A DNA stretch of 64,000 nucleotides from CAYORM01 sp964406375 (GCA_964406375.1 CAYORM010000008.1:14119-78118), one strand, 5' to 3'; counted from the stretch's first letter, positions 16,981 through 26,892 are shown. Program-made: numbers and translations. The notes: generated by a model from the sequence alone, not told the origin.

Positions 16981-18174
16981 ATGACGAAATTCGGTACCGG
17001 CCCGTCGGTGTCGCGCCGCACCCTGCTGCACGGCATCGTCGGCGCGACCGCCGGCATCGCCGCCCCGGCGGTGCTGTCGGGCGGCTTCCGCAGGGCGCGC
17101 GCCCAGTCGACGCCCGGCGTGATCCGGATGATGGGCGGCCCGACGGTCGCGCTTGAGGATTGGAGCCTGTTCGAGCGCGAGACCGGGCTGAAGATGGAGT
17201 TCACGCCCTTCCACGTTGACGATGTGGGCGCACTCTACAACGAGCTGATCGTCAACGAGGCCGGCGAGCGCTTCGACATCGTCAACATGCTGGCGGGCGT
17301 GCAGCGCGGCCTCGTCGAGGCGGGCATGGTCGCGCAGCTCGACACCTCCAAGCTGACGAACTACGCCGGCATCCCGGAGACGGTGAAGCGCAACTCGGCG
17401 CTTTATGCGGGCAACGACCAGGATTGGGGCGTCCCGCTCTACATGAACGCCGACAGCTTCGGTTACTTCCCGGAGCGGCTCGGCCTGCCGCGCCCGCCGG
17501 AGACGGTGACCTGGGACCTGCTGCTCAACAGCGAGGAGACGCTGGGGCAGTGCGCCCTCGATGGCGACTATCTCGCGCTGATGATGGGCGGCATGTACCT
17601 CAAGAGCCGCGGCCTCGCCGAGATCGGTGATCCCGCCAACATGACGCCGGAGGAGTGCCGCACCGCCACCGACTGGCTGATCGAGCGCAAGAAGGCCGGC
17701 CAGTTCCGGACGCTGTGGCGCACCTATGACGAACAGGTCGCCAACTTCGTCAATGGCGAGGTGCTGGTGCAGCGCTGCTGGGAGCCGGCGGTGCGCGACG
17801 TGCGGTCCCAGGGGCTGGATGTCGAATACGCGACCTGCAGCGACTTCCACGTCAACTGGATGCACGCCTCGCTGATCCCGGTGCAGGCGGCAGAGCGCGA
17901 GAACATCGACGAGATCTATCGCGCGCTCGACTGGTTCATCGGCGGCTCTTACGCGGCCGAACTGGCGATCCTGCGCGGCTACACCGGCTCGCGCATGGAT
18001 CTCGCCCTCGACTACGCCCGGGAACAGAACTGGGACGGTGAGCGGCTCGAGCAGATCGAGGCCAACATCCAGAAGGTCGAGACCAAGCTGTCGAACCCGA
18101 ACTACTGGATCACCGGCCTGCCGGACGAGCTCGAGGTGCATGAGTCGGAAATGGCGCGGTTCCGCAACGCCTGA
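16981..18174 (+). CDS. periplasmic solute-binding protein, PotD-like, Tat signal
   Basis: A 397-residue extracellular binding protein of the PotD/type 2 fold. A twin-arginine signal (VSRRTLLHGIVGATAGIAAP) precedes the mature chain, suggesting folded export. GGAGGAGAGA lies directly before ATG 16981. Polyamine-type transporters of this class also import amides, aminoethylphosphonate or opines. The dimethylformamidase-like gene downstream suggests an amide or N-substituted amide ligand, by inference. Confidence 0.88.
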   Translation: MTKFGTGPSVSRRTLLHGIVGATAGIAAPAVLSGGFRRARAQSTPGVIRMMGGPTVALEDWSLFERETGLKMEFTPFHVDDVGALYNELIVNEAGERFDIVNMLAGVQRGLVEAGMVAQLDTSKLTNYAGIPETVKRNSALYAGNDQDWGVPLYMNADSFGYFPERLGLPRPPETVTWDLLLNSEETLGQCALDGDYLALMMGGMYLKSRGLAEIGDPANMTPEECRTATDWLIERKKAGQFRTLWRTYDEQVANFVNGEVLVQRCWEPAVRDVRSQGLDVEYATCSDFHVNWMHASLIPVQAAERENIDEIYRALDWFIGGSYAAELAILRGYTGSRMDLALDYAREQNWDGERLEQIEANIQKVETKLSNPNYWITGLPDELEVHESEMARFRNA

Positions 18175-18236
18175 GGCGTCTGCACCGTGCCGTAGCAAGA
18201 CTGGCCGGGGTGCTCGACCGGAGCGCCCGACCGGAA

Positions 18237-18267
18237 CGGCGGGGCGTCCGGACCGGGCGCCCCGCCG
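18237..18267 (+). terminator. intercistronic hairpin after the binding-protein gene
   Basis: A 10-bp perfect GC stem (CGGCGGGGCG / CGCCCCGCCG) with an 11-nt loop lies between the binding-protein gene and the first permease, with no T-run. Such hairpins often stabilise the upstream mRNA or allow partial termination, giving more binding protein than permease. Confidence 0.5.
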
Positions 18268-18315
18268 GGATATCTGACAGGAGACCGGCCGGCTACCGGC
18301 CGAGGAGGGAGAGGG

Positions 18316-19236
18316 GTGACGACGATCACCGCGGCGCCGCAACGCGCCGCCAGCTCGGGCCGTGGCGGGGGGCTGCGCCTGCGCCATCCCGTCGTCATGC
18401 TGGTGACGGCGGCCTGGGCGCTCGGCGTCCTGCTGCCGATCGCGGCGCTCATCGGCATCTCCTTCCTGAAGAGCCGCGGGATCTCGGTCGTCTGGGAGAT
18501 CTCCTTCGGCACCTATGCCGACATCCTCGGCGGGTTCCGGCTCGAGGTGATCCTGCGCACGCTCCGCATCGTCGCGACGGTCACGCTGATCGAGCTGCTG
18601 CTCGCCTTCCCCTTCGCCCTGTGGCTGGCCAAGGGCATGCGCGACGGCTGGGCGAAGACGGTGACCCTGGTGCTGCTGGTCGTCCCGTTCTTCCTCAGTC
18701 CGGCAGCCCGCACCATCGTCTGGCGCTCGATCCTCGGGCGGGAGGGGCTGATCAACACCGTTCTGACCGGTGCGGGCGTCGTCGACCAGCCGCTCGACTG
18801 GCTGCTCTTCTCGGAATTCGCGATCCATCTCGGGCTGATCGGCCCCTATTTCCCCTCGATGGTGTGGCCGCTGTTCATCTCTATCGCGCTCATCGATGAC
18901 GAGCTGATCAAGGCGAGCCGCGACCTCGGCGCCTCCGAATGGGAGACCCTGCGTCACGTCATCCTGCCGCTGGCGATGCCGGGGATCGCCGCCGGCGTCA
19001 TCTTCACGGCGGTGCCGATGCTGGGCGACAACGTGGTCTCGACGCTGCTCGGCGGCGGGCAGGTCTCGCTGATCGCCGAGGGGTTCAACGACCTCGTCCG
19101 CGCGATGAATTTCACCGGGGCGGCGGCAATGGCGAGCGTCGTCCTGTTCGTGATCGTCGGGCTCGGGCTCGCCGCGCATCTCCTGCTGCGCCGACGGGTA
19201 TCGATCGGCCAGGTCTTCTCGGAGATGCGGTCGTGA
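18316..19236 (+). CDS. ABC transporter permease, PotB-like
   Basis: A 306-residue inner-membrane permease with six expected hydrophobic segments and the binding-protein-dependent permease EAA loop (IKASRDLGASEWETLRHVILPLAMPG, centred near residue 205). GTG 18316 follows a GGAGGGAGAGG ribosome site. The stop overlaps the start of the next permease gene (GTGA), so the two subunits are made in coupled fashion. Confidence 0.9.
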   Translation: MTTITAAPQRAASSGRGGGLRLRHPVVMLVTAAWALGVLLPIAALIGISFLKSRGISVVWEISFGTYADILGGFRLEVILRTLRIVATVTLIELLLAFPFALWLAKGMRDGWAKTVTLVLLVVPFFLSPAARTIVWRSILGREGLINTVLTGAGVVDQPLDWLLFSEFAIHLGLIGPYFPSMVWPLFISIALIDDELIKASRDLGASEWETLRHVILPLAMPGIAAGVIFTAVPMLGDNVVSTLLGGGQVSLIAEGFNDLVRAMNFTGAAAMASVVLFVIVGLGLAAHLLLRRRVSIGQVFSEMRS

Positions 19237-20054
19237 GCCGGCGGCGCTACGGGCCCGCGGGCATTTTCGGCCCGACCGGACGCGCGGTCGCTGCCGGACT
19301 CGGCTTTGCGGCACTCGCCCTGCTCTACCTGCCGATCGCCGGACTGGCGGTGCTCTCCTTCAGCGAACGGCCGCTGAGCGGCATCCCCTGGCCGCCGACG
19401 ACTGCCTGGTACGAGGCGCTGTTCGCCGAGAGCGGTGCGAGCTGGGTCGCGCCGACCTGGACGAGCATCGGCATCGGGCTCCTCGTCTCGGTACTGGCCA
19501 CCGCGACCGCCCTTGCCATCGGGCGAGCCCTGCCTTTGATCCGCCGCCGCGCCGGGCTGCTCGCCGCCTATCTCTCGGTGCTGATCATGCCGGGCATCCT
19601 GGTGGGCATCGCGGTGCTGATCGTCTATCGCGGCGTGCTCGACATCCGGACCGGGCTGTGGTCGGTCGTCCTCGTCCACTACGTCTGGGCGCTGCCCTTC
19701 GCGCTGCTCTGCATCCTCCTCGTGACGGTGCGCTTCGACAGGCGGCTGCTCGAGGCGGCGGAGGATCTTGGCGCGAGCCGCTGGCGCCAGTTCGTCGACG
19801 TCGAGCTGCCGCTGCTCAAGCCGGGCCTTTCGGCCTCGCTGTTCTTCAGCTTCCTTCTCTCCTTCAACGAGCTGCCGCGGACGATCTATGTGCGCGGCGC
19901 GGTCGAGACACTGCCCTATTACATCTGGACCGCGTCGGCGGCGCATTCCTCGCAGGTCTCGCTGATCTACGCGCTGAGCGCGATCATCATGGCGGCAAGC
20001 TTCGTCCTGACCGCGCTCGCGATGCGCATGCTGACCCGCGAGCGGCGGGCTTAG
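19233..20054 (+). CDS. ABC transporter permease, PotC-like
   Basis: A 273-residue permease, the partner of the upstream subunit. Hydrophobic segments begin at about residue 18, and the EAA loop (EAAEDLGASRWRQFVDVELPLLKPG) lies near residue 180. The start GTG 19233 overlaps the previous stop by 4 bp. The frame is open further upstream, but only inside the preceding permease gene. It completes an ATPase, binding protein and two-permease transporter. Confidence 0.9.
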   Translation: MSRRRYGPAGIFGPTGRAVAAGLGFAALALLYLPIAGLAVLSFSERPLSGIPWPPTTAWYEALFAESGASWVAPTWTSIGIGLLVSVLATATALAIGRALPLIRRRAGLLAAYLSVLIMPGILVGIAVLIVYRGVLDIRTGLWSVVLVHYVWALPFALLCILLVTVRFDRRLLEAAEDLGASRWRQFVDVELPLLKPGLSASLFFSFLLSFNELPRTIYVRGAVETLPYYIWTASAAHSSQVSLIYALSAIIMAASFVLTALAMRMLTRERRA

Positions 20055-20065
20055 GGGGGGCGACG

Positions 20066-22261
20066 ATGCGTCTGACCGGCTACTCCGACCGCTGGACCGT
20101 GCGGCCCGGCGAGAGCATCGGCTTCCACGTCCATTGCACCCACCCGACCTTCGAAGCCCGGCTCGTGCGGCTGCGCCATGGTGACACCAATCCCGCCGGC
20201 CCCGGTTTTCGGGAGATCGAGGTGCCCTCGGTGGCGGATGGTCGCTATCCGGGCGCGGCTCGCAGCATCCGCAAGGGCTCCTGTGCCACGCTGCCGGTCG
20301 AGGGGCTGGCACCGGCCGGATCGCCGCTGCTCGTCTCGGTCTGGGTCTGGCCGACCCTGCCCGGTGCAGGCGCGCAGGGCATCGCCGCCTGGCGGCACGG
20401 CAACGGCGAGGCTGCGGCCGAAGTGACGCTGCTGCTCGACGGCGACGGTCATGTGGTGCTGCGCGCCGGGACCGTCATGCTGCGCTCGGCGGTCCCGCTC
20501 GCCGCGCGGGAATGGGTACAGCTTCGCGTCGGGATCGATCCCGCGGCCGGTCGGCTGCGCCTGACGGTCGAGCCGCGCCGTTGGTCGCCCGCCCGGCCGC
20601 AGGCCGAGACGCTCGATGGCACGCTGCCCGATGGGCTGCAGCAGGGCCTGTCCGGCACGCTGCTGCTCGCCGCCGCGGCATTGACGCCGACACCGGACGG
20701 GCCGCGCCCGGACCGGGTTTTCGACGGGAAACTCGCCCGGCCCCGCATCCTCGCCGGCACCGACGAGACCGCACCCGTCCTCGCCGCCTGGGATTTCGCG
20801 ACCGAGGCCGGCACGGTGCGGGTGGTCGACACCGGACCCCAGGGTCGCCACGGCCGGACGATGAACCGCCCTGCCCGGCTGATGACCGGGCCGTTCTGGC
20901 CGGGCGATACCGATGGATCGGGGGCGACGCCCGAGACCCATGACGCGATCCATTTCCACAGCGATGACGTCGCGGATGTCGGCTGGCCCGAGAGCCTGCG
21001 CCTCGTGATCCCCGAGGACCTGCCCTCGGGCGTCTATGCCATCCGGCTGCGGGCCGGCGAAGGCGATGCGGTGGATGAGGACCATCTGCCCTTCTTCGTC
21101 TGCCCCCCGGCCGGCCGTGCCGGTGCGCCGCTCGCGGTGCTGATGCCGACGATGAGCTATCTGGCCTATGCCAACGAATCCCTCGATGTCGCCGACGCGG
21201 TGGCGCTGTCACCGCGGCAGGACATGGGCATCAACCCCGCGGCCTATCGGTTCGTCGCCGAGAACGGGCTGAAGAGCACCTATGACAGCCATCGCGACGG
21301 CAGCGGCATCTGCCTTGGCGCGCGGCGCCGGCCGATCATCGATTTCCGGCCTCGCGCGCGCTGCCGCACCTTCGATGCGCCACATCAGTTCGCGGCCGAT
21401 CTGCATCTGATCGACTGGCTGATCGAGAAAGGCTTCGCCTTCGACGTGCTGACGGACGATCTGCTGCATCACGAAGGCGTGTCAGTGCTGCAGCCCTATC
21501 GCGCCGTCGTCACCGGCTCGCATCCGGAATACTGGACGACCGCGATGCTCGACGCCCGCGACGCTTGGCTCGCCGCCGGCGGGCGGCTCGCCTATCTCGG
21601 CGGTAACGGCTTCTATTGGGTGACGGCGGTGGCGCCCGACGATCCCGACGTCATCGAGATCCGCCGCTATGAAGGCACCCGCACCTGGATGGGCGAACCG
21701 GGCGAGGAGACGCTCGCCTCGACCGGCGAGCGCGGCGGGCTGTGGCGCAGCCGCGGCCGTTCGGCACACAAGACGGTCGGGATCGGCTTTGCCGGCCAGG
21801 GCTTCGATCGCGGCACCGGCTACCGGCGCAGCGAGGCCAGCTTCCGGCCGGAATGGGAATGGGTGTTCCGCGGCGTCCCGGACGAGATTATCGGCGCCGG
21901 CCGCTCGCTCGTCCTCGGGCATGGTGCAGCCGGATTCGAGGTGGATCGCACCGACCCCCGTCTCGGCACCCCGGCCCATACGGTGATCCTCGCCTCCTCC
22001 CTGCCCTTCACCGATGCCTATCAGCTGACGACCGAGGATGTCGCCGCGCCCAACCCATGGACCGGCGGCGCCGCGCAGCCCGAGCGGCTGCGCGCCGACA
22101 TGGTATTTCTCGCCCATCCGAACGGGGGCGCGGTGTTCTCGACCGGCTCGATCACCTGGTGCGCGACGCTGTCGGCCGAGGGCTATCGCAGCGACACCTC
22201 GCGCATCACCGAGAACGTGCTGCGCGGCTTCCTTGCCGATACCCCGCCCTTCCGGGGCTGA
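20066..22261 (+). CDS. N,N-dimethylformamidase large-subunit-like protein
   Basis: A 731-residue protein resembling the large (beta) subunit of N,N-dimethylformamidase, a mononuclear-iron amidohydrolase splitting dimethylformamide to formate and dimethylamine. The N-terminal half includes a concanavalin-like lectin segment. The C-terminal half keeps the iron-ligand pattern known for this enzyme (Tyr, His, Glu): Y406 in STYDSH, then H486 and E488 in TGSHPEYW, at nearly the published spacing. The small subunit found in characterised enzymes is not encoded beside it. GGGGGGG precedes ATG 20066. Last gene of the transporter operon; another N-substituted amide may be the substrate. Confidence 0.85.
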   Translation: MRLTGYSDRWTVRPGESIGFHVHCTHPTFEARLVRLRHGDTNPAGPGFREIEVPSVADGRYPGAARSIRKGSCATLPVEGLAPAGSPLLVSVWVWPTLPGAGAQGIAAWRHGNGEAAAEVTLLLDGDGHVVLRAGTVMLRSAVPLAAREWVQLRVGIDPAAGRLRLTVEPRRWSPARPQAETLDGTLPDGLQQGLSGTLLLAAAALTPTPDGPRPDRVFDGKLARPRILAGTDETAPVLAAWDFATEAGTVRVVDTGPQGRHGRTMNRPARLMTGPFWPGDTDGSGATPETHDAIHFHSDDVADVGWPESLRLVIPEDLPSGVYAIRLRAGEGDAVDEDHLPFFVCPPAGRAGAPLAVLMPTMSYLAYANESLDVADAVALSPRQDMGINPAAYRFVAENGLKSTYDSHRDGSGICLGARRRPIIDFRPRARCRTFDAPHQFAADLHLIDWLIEKGFAFDVLTDDLLHHEGVSVLQPYRAVVTGSHPEYWTTAMLDARDAWLAAGGRLAYLGGNGFYWVTAVAPDDPDVIEIRRYEGTRTWMGEPGEETLASTGERGGLWRSRGRSAHKTVGIGFAGQGFDRGTGYRRSEASFRPEWEWVFRGVPDEIIGAGRSLVLGHGAAGFEVDRTDPRLGTPAHTVILASSLPFTDAYQLTTEDVAAPNPWTGGAAQPERLRADMVFLAHPNGGAVFSTGSITWCATLSAEGYRSDTSRITENVLRGFLADTPPFRG

Positions 22262-22277
22262 CCGCGCACGCGGTCAG
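22258..22277. terminator. hairpin spanning two convergent stop codons
   Basis: CTGACCGC and GCGGTCAG form a perfect 8-bp stem with a GCAC loop. The stem contains the stop codons of both the dimethylformamidase-like gene (+) and the SDR gene (-). There is no T-run, so efficiency as a terminator is uncertain. Confidence 0.5.
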
Positions 22278-22996
22278 GGCATCACCATGCCGCCATTGAG
22301 GTCGATGGTGGCGCCGGTGGCGAACCGCCCCTCCTCGCTCGCGAGCCACAGCGTCGCGGCGGCGACATCGGAGGGGCTACCGAAGAAGCCGACCGGGATG
22401 CGCGAGAGGATCTCGCGCTGCACCTCGGGCGGGTTCATGTCCATCATCGGCGTGCGGATATAGCCGGGCGCGATCGTGTTGGCGGTCACCCCGCGATCCG
22501 CGAACTCCAGCGCCACCGCCTTCATCAGCGCCGCGAGCCCGGCCTTGGACGCGCTGTAGGCACCCATCCCCGCAGCGCCCGTCGTCCCGAGAATCGAGCC
22601 GATCGCGACGATCCGGCCCCAACCGCGCCCGGCCATGCCCGGGGCGAAGGCGCGGATGAGGCGGAAGACGGCGGAGAGGTTGACCTCCATCACCGCGTCC
22701 CACTCGTCGTCCGGCGTCTCGCCGAGCGGCGTGCGGCGGGAGATCCCGGCATTGGCGACAAGGATGTCGACCGGACCGGCCTCGGCGGCGAGCCGGGCAA
22801 CCCCCTCCGTCCCGGTGAGATCGGCGAGGACGACGCGGCTGCCCGACAGCTCGCCCGCCAGCGCCTCGAGCGCCGCCGCGCGCCGGCCGGTCAGGACGAG
22901 GGCCGCGCCGCGCGCATGCAGCGTCGCGGCGATCGCCCGGCCGATGCCGCCCGAGGCGCCGGTGACGAGGGCCGTGCGGCCGCCGAGATCGAACAT
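22274..22996 (-). CDS. SDR-family oxidoreductase (FabG-like)
   Basis: A 240-residue classical short-chain dehydrogenase. TGASGGIG lies near residue 12, VANAGISRR near 78, Ser in GSILGTTG near 130, and YSASK near 143; it ends GGMVMP as FabG-like proteins do. I chose ATG 22996, which overlaps the HyuB stop region (TGAGATG), because the open frame above it reads through the end of HyuB. It is the last gene of the hyuA-hyuB-SDR operon and probably reduces or oxidises a keto/hydroxy product of that pathway. Confidence 0.9.
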   Translation of the reverse strand: MFDLGGRTALVTGASGGIGRAIAATLHARGAALVLTGRRAAALEALAGELSGSRVVLADLTGTEGVARLAAEAGPVDILVANAGISRRTPLGETPDDEWDAVMEVNLSAVFRLIRAFAPGMAGRGWGRIVAIGSILGTTGAAGMGAYSASKAGLAALMKAVALEFADRGVTANTIAPGYIRTPMMDMNPPEVQREILSRIPVGFFGSPSDVAAATLWLASEEGRFATGATIDLNGGMVMP

Positions 22997-22997
22997 C

Positions 22998-24752
22998 TCA
23001 GCCCCCGGCGCGCAGCGCGGCCGTGGCCTCGGCATCGACCGCGCCATCGGCCGTCACCGCGACGCCGTAGATCGTGCGGGCGCGCTCGGCGCTGATCCAG
23101 CCCTCCGCGACGTCATGGGCCACCCGGTCGACCGGCCGCTCGCGCGGATCGCCATAGCCGCCGCCGCCGGCCGAGATCGAGCCGATCAGTTCGCCCGGCT
23201 CGAGCCAGACCTCGGCACAGTTGGGCAGCGGCTCGCGCGTGCCGTCGACCCGCTGGATGAACTGACCCGAAGGCCCTCCCGGCCCGCCGCCGCGCGTCCC
23301 CTGGGCAGGGTTCTGGTTGCCGTCGCTGACATAGGCGACGCACATCCGCGACTCGGTCGGGCCGAACAGGGCGAAGGCGCTGGGCGCGCCGCGCATCCGG
23401 CCCGGCCCTTCGGTATCCGGCAGGAGACGCCGTTCGGCGACGAAGATCGGCTGGCGCATCTCGTCGAGCTCGATGCTGTCCTGATAGCAGACACCGGCAT
23501 TGCCGACATGGACGATCGAGAGCCAGCCATCGGCGCGTGGTGCGCCGGCGCCGCCGGTGATGCCGAGATAGACCTCGTTGACATAGCTCTCGCCGGTCCG
23601 GGCATCGACGCCCGAGATGACGCCGATCGACGGCGGCAGGACTGAGCCGGTCTCGGCGAGGCCGAGCCCGTCCGCGAGCTCGGCGATCGCCGCCTGCACC
23701 GGGTTGGCGACATGGTCCGCGATGTTCGTGGTGGCGACCGAGCAGCTCGTCGGATGGCGCGGGATGCCACAGATGCAGTTCTCGCGCAGGTGCACGGTGA
23801 TGCGCCGGTAGCTGCCCGCGTTCTTCGGCACCGTCGGGTCGATGCTGTTGAAGACCCCGAGGAACGCCGCCGAGCGCGAGCACGCCTCACTGAGATTGAG
23901 TCCGCAGGGCATGCAGTCGGGGTTGTCGCGCAGATCGACCTCGATCCGCCCCTCCTCCGGCCGGGCGGTCACGGTCACCTTGATCTCCACCCCTTCCGGC
24001 GGGGTGCCGGGGATCGGGTCGTGTCGGCTGGTGCGCGTGACGGTGCCGGCGGGCACGCGCCGGAGCGCCTCGTCCATCCGGCTCTCGCTGTAGGCGAACC
24101 AGCTCTGCGAGAACTCCCGGAGGGTGTCCCAGCCCAGCTCGGCGCCGAGCGCGAGCAGCTCGCGCTCACCGATCCGGGCGGCACCCAATGTCGCGAGATA
24201 GTCACCCCACCATTGCCGTGGCACGCGGATGCGCATCTCGCACATCCGGATCACGTCGCTGATATGGCGGTAATCCTCCTGAACCTTCACCGCCGGGAAG
24301 ATCAGCGCGCCCTCGGCATAGACGTCGACGGCGGTGCCCATATAGGTGGTCGGCAGCGCATTCCCGCAATCCGCCTGATGCGCCTTGGCGAGCACGGTGA
24401 AGCGGTGGATCCCGTCATCGTCGATCACCGGGATCAGGATCGAGTGGTCCGCCGGATGGGTGCAGCCATGATAGGGCGAGTTGTGCAGGAAGGCATCGCC
24501 CCGCCGCAGCACCGGATGGAACTCGCGCATCGTCCGTGCCATCCGATCCGGGCCCGAGAGCACGTGGATCGGCAGGCTCTCGGCGAAGGCGAGCAGCTCA
24601 TCCTCTGCCGTCAGAATGCAGCAGGAGAAGTCGCGCGCGATCGTCAGGATGCCGGATCGGCCGCTGCGCAGCAGCGTGTTCGCCATCTTGCGGGCGATGC
24701 CGTTCAGCCGGCTGTTGACGATCGCCATCTGAACGCCGCTCATGCCGCTCAT
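22998..24752 (-). CDS. hydantoinase B/oxoprolinase-family subunit
   Basis: A 584-residue HyuB-type subunit, partner of HyuA in ATP-dependent opening of cyclic amides (hydantoins, 5-oxoproline) or in related ketone carboxylases. Family segments are clear: the start (AIVNSRLNGIARKMANTL), HVLSGPDRMARTM, the Asp/His-rich HNSPYHGCTHPADHS, and the Gly-rich C-terminal ISAGGGGYGDP. ATG 24752 overlaps the HyuA stop (ATGA), so subunits are made together. I cannot tell which cyclic amide is used. Confidence 0.9.
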   Translation of the reverse strand: MSGMSGVQMAIVNSRLNGIARKMANTLLRSGRSGILTIARDFSCCILTAEDELLAFAESLPIHVLSGPDRMARTMREFHPVLRRGDAFLHNSPYHGCTHPADHSILIPVIDDDGIHRFTVLAKAHQADCGNALPTTYMGTAVDVYAEGALIFPAVKVQEDYRHISDVIRMCEMRIRVPRQWWGDYLATLGAARIGERELLALGAELGWDTLREFSQSWFAYSESRMDEALRRVPAGTVTRTSRHDPIPGTPPEGVEIKVTVTARPEEGRIEVDLRDNPDCMPCGLNLSEACSRSAAFLGVFNSIDPTVPKNAGSYRRITVHLRENCICGIPRHPTSCSVATTNIADHVANPVQAAIAELADGLGLAETGSVLPPSIGVISGVDARTGESYVNEVYLGITGGAGAPRADGWLSIVHVGNAGVCYQDSIELDEMRQPIFVAERRLLPDTEGPGRMRGAPSAFALFGPTESRMCVAYVSDGNQNPAQGTRGGGPGGPSGQFIQRVDGTREPLPNCAEVWLEPGELIGSISAGGGGYGDPRERPVDRVAHDVAEGWISAERARTIYGVAVTADGAVDAEATAALRAGG

Positions 24753-26836
24753 TGCGCATCTCCCTCGGTCTCGATCGTCACGACGAGATTGCCGCTCGCC
24801 GTCAGCCGGCAGGTCGTTCCGGGATCGATGACCACCGTGGTGAAGGGCGATTCCACGATCGCCGGGCCCGGATAGACATGGTCGGTCCGCATCGCGTCGA
24901 CCCGTAGCACCGCGGTGTCGAGCGCGCCCTCGGGGCCGAAGAAGACGCGTCGCGTCGCCCCGGCCCCCTCGCCGCTGCCGGCCCGGCCGTCGAGTGTGGG
25001 CAGGCCCGGCTCGCGCAGCCGGCAGGCCGCCCGCGCCGTCCAACCGACGATCTCGATCGGCGATTCGGGATCGGCGACCGCGAACACCTCCTCATGGGCG
25101 GCATGGAAATCGGCCTCGAGCTGGCGCAGCGCCGCCTCGCCCTCGATGCGCCGACCGCGCAGCGGCACCTCGATCTCCCAGACCTGGTCGGGATAGCGCG
25201 CCTCGACCGAGAACTCGATATGGCTCGCGCGGGCGCCGCGGCCGGCCGTCTCGATGAATTCGCGCGCCCGCGCCTCGAGATCGGCGAGGACCGCGTCGGC
25301 GGCCGGCGCGTCGAACCGGGCGCTGTGGGTGTAGAGCGTCGCGCGGTATTCGGCGGCGAGGTCGGAGAGCAGTGCGCCGGCGGCACTCAGCCCCGCGCCC
25401 ACCGGCGGGATGACGACGGCCGCCACACCGAGCCGCCGGCCGATCGCGACCATGTTCAGCCCGGCGGCGCCACCACCCCCGACCAGCACCGCCTGGCGTG
25501 GATCGATGCCCTGGTTGACGGTGATGTCCATGATCGCCTGGACCATATTCTCGGTCGCGAGCGCCAGGATCGCATGCGCCGCCTCATCGACGCTGAGGCC
25601 GAGCGGGCGGGCCACCTTCTCGTCGATCGCCCGACGTGCCGCATCGAGGTCGAGGGCGATCGCGCCGCCGAGGAAGAAGCGCGGGTCGATGATCCCGAGC
25701 GCAAGGCAGGCATCGGTCACCGTCGGCTCGGTACCGCCCCGCCCGTAGCAGACCGGACCGGGCACGGCCCCCGCGCTCTTCGGACCGACATGCAGCAGCC
25801 CCTGCGCGTCGACCGAGGCGATGCTGCCGCCGCCGGCGCCGATGCTCTTGACGTCGACCGAGGGCAGGCCGGTCATGTGGCCGCGGAAGGGCGGACCGAT
25901 CCAGGTCTCGCGGGTTCGCGGGATGCGGCCGCGCCGCACCAGGCTGACATCGAAGGTGGTGCCGCCGGTATCGGCGATGATCGCCATCTCGCGATCCACC
26001 GCGTCACGGGCGTAGAGCCAGCCGGAGACGGGCGCCATGGACGGCCCGGAATTGATCAGCTGGACCGGCTGGCCGGCCACTTCCGCCGCGTCCATCACCC
26101 CGGCCTGCGAGGTGACCATCAGCACCCGGCCGCCGAAGCCCTCCGTCCGCAGCGCCTCGGTCAGTCCGCCGATATAGCGACTCATCAGCGGCTTGAGCGA
26201 GGCGTCGATGGCGGTGGAGGAGGCACGGCGATATTCGCGCAGACTCGGGTTCAGCTGATGCGACAGCGTCACCGGCACACCGGGCAGCGCCTCGGCCAGG
26301 ATCTCGCCGATGCGCAGCTCGTGGACCGGATTGACGATCGACCAGAGGAGGCAGACCGCAACCGCCTCGACCTTCGCGGCGCGCAGCCGCTCGATGATTC
26401 CCGCCAGCGCCGTCTCGTCGAGCGGCGTGCGTACCGAGCCGTCGGCGAGGATGCGTTCCGGCACCTCGAAGGTCAGCGCCCGCGGGATGTAGGGTTCGGG
26501 GTAGGGCGTGTCGAAATTGAAGATGTCGCTGCGCCCGCCCTCGCGGAACACCAGCGTGTCGGGATGGCCGGCCGTCGTCAGGAAGGCGGTGCGCGCCGTG
26601 TTGCCGGTGAGGATCGCGTTGATGGCGTGGGTGGTGCCGTGGATGAACAGCTCGCCCTGTTCGAGCAGGGCACGCAACGACAGCCCCCGATCCTCGGCAG
26701 CCAGCCGCAGCGCATCAAGCATGCCGCGTGTCGGTTCACCGGGTGTGGTAGGCGCCTTGTACATGCGCAGGCGGCCATCCCCGTCCTCGACAAGCAGATC
26801 GGTGAAGGTACCGCCGGTGTCGACCGCGAATCGCAT
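24749..26836 (-). CDS. hydantoinase A/oxoprolinase-family subunit (ATP-binding)
   Basis: A 695-residue HyuA-type subunit with the actin/hexokinase-like ATPase fold. The phosphate-1 motif is RFAVDTGGTFTDLLVED at the N-terminus, the second loop is IIADTGGTTFDVSLV near residue 285, and the adenosine segment is VLVGGGGAAGLN. AGGAGAA precedes ATG 26836; an upstream open frame to 26947 overlaps the promoter and is not family-like. It is the first gene of the operon, divergent from the RraA-like gene. The promoter carries an operator also found before the Pot-like transporter. Confidence 0.92.
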   Translation of the reverse strand: MRFAVDTGGTFTDLLVEDGDGRLRMYKAPTTPGEPTRGMLDALRLAAEDRGLSLRALLEQGELFIHGTTHAINAILTGNTARTAFLTTAGHPDTLVFREGGRSDIFNFDTPYPEPYIPRALTFEVPERILADGSVRTPLDETALAGIIERLRAAKVEAVAVCLLWSIVNPVHELRIGEILAEALPGVPVTLSHQLNPSLREYRRASSTAIDASLKPLMSRYIGGLTEALRTEGFGGRVLMVTSQAGVMDAAEVAGQPVQLINSGPSMAPVSGWLYARDAVDREMAIIADTGGTTFDVSLVRRGRIPRTRETWIGPPFRGHMTGLPSVDVKSIGAGGGSIASVDAQGLLHVGPKSAGAVPGPVCYGRGGTEPTVTDACLALGIIDPRFFLGGAIALDLDAARRAIDEKVARPLGLSVDEAAHAILALATENMVQAIMDITVNQGIDPRQAVLVGGGGAAGLNMVAIGRRLGVAAVVIPPVGAGLSAAGALLSDLAAEYRATLYTHSARFDAPAADAVLADLEARAREFIETAGRGARASHIEFSVEARYPDQVWEIEVPLRGRRIEGEAALRQLEADFHAAHEEVFAVADPESPIEIVGWTARAACRLREPGLPTLDGRAGSGEGAGATRRVFFGPEGALDTAVLRVDAMRTDHVYPGPAIVESPFTTVVIDPGTTCRLTASGNLVVTIETEGDAQ

Positions 26837-26892
26837 GCGCCCGGTTCTCCTCGCGCGAAAGTTCACGCCCCGCCCCTGCCGGAGCCGGCCTA

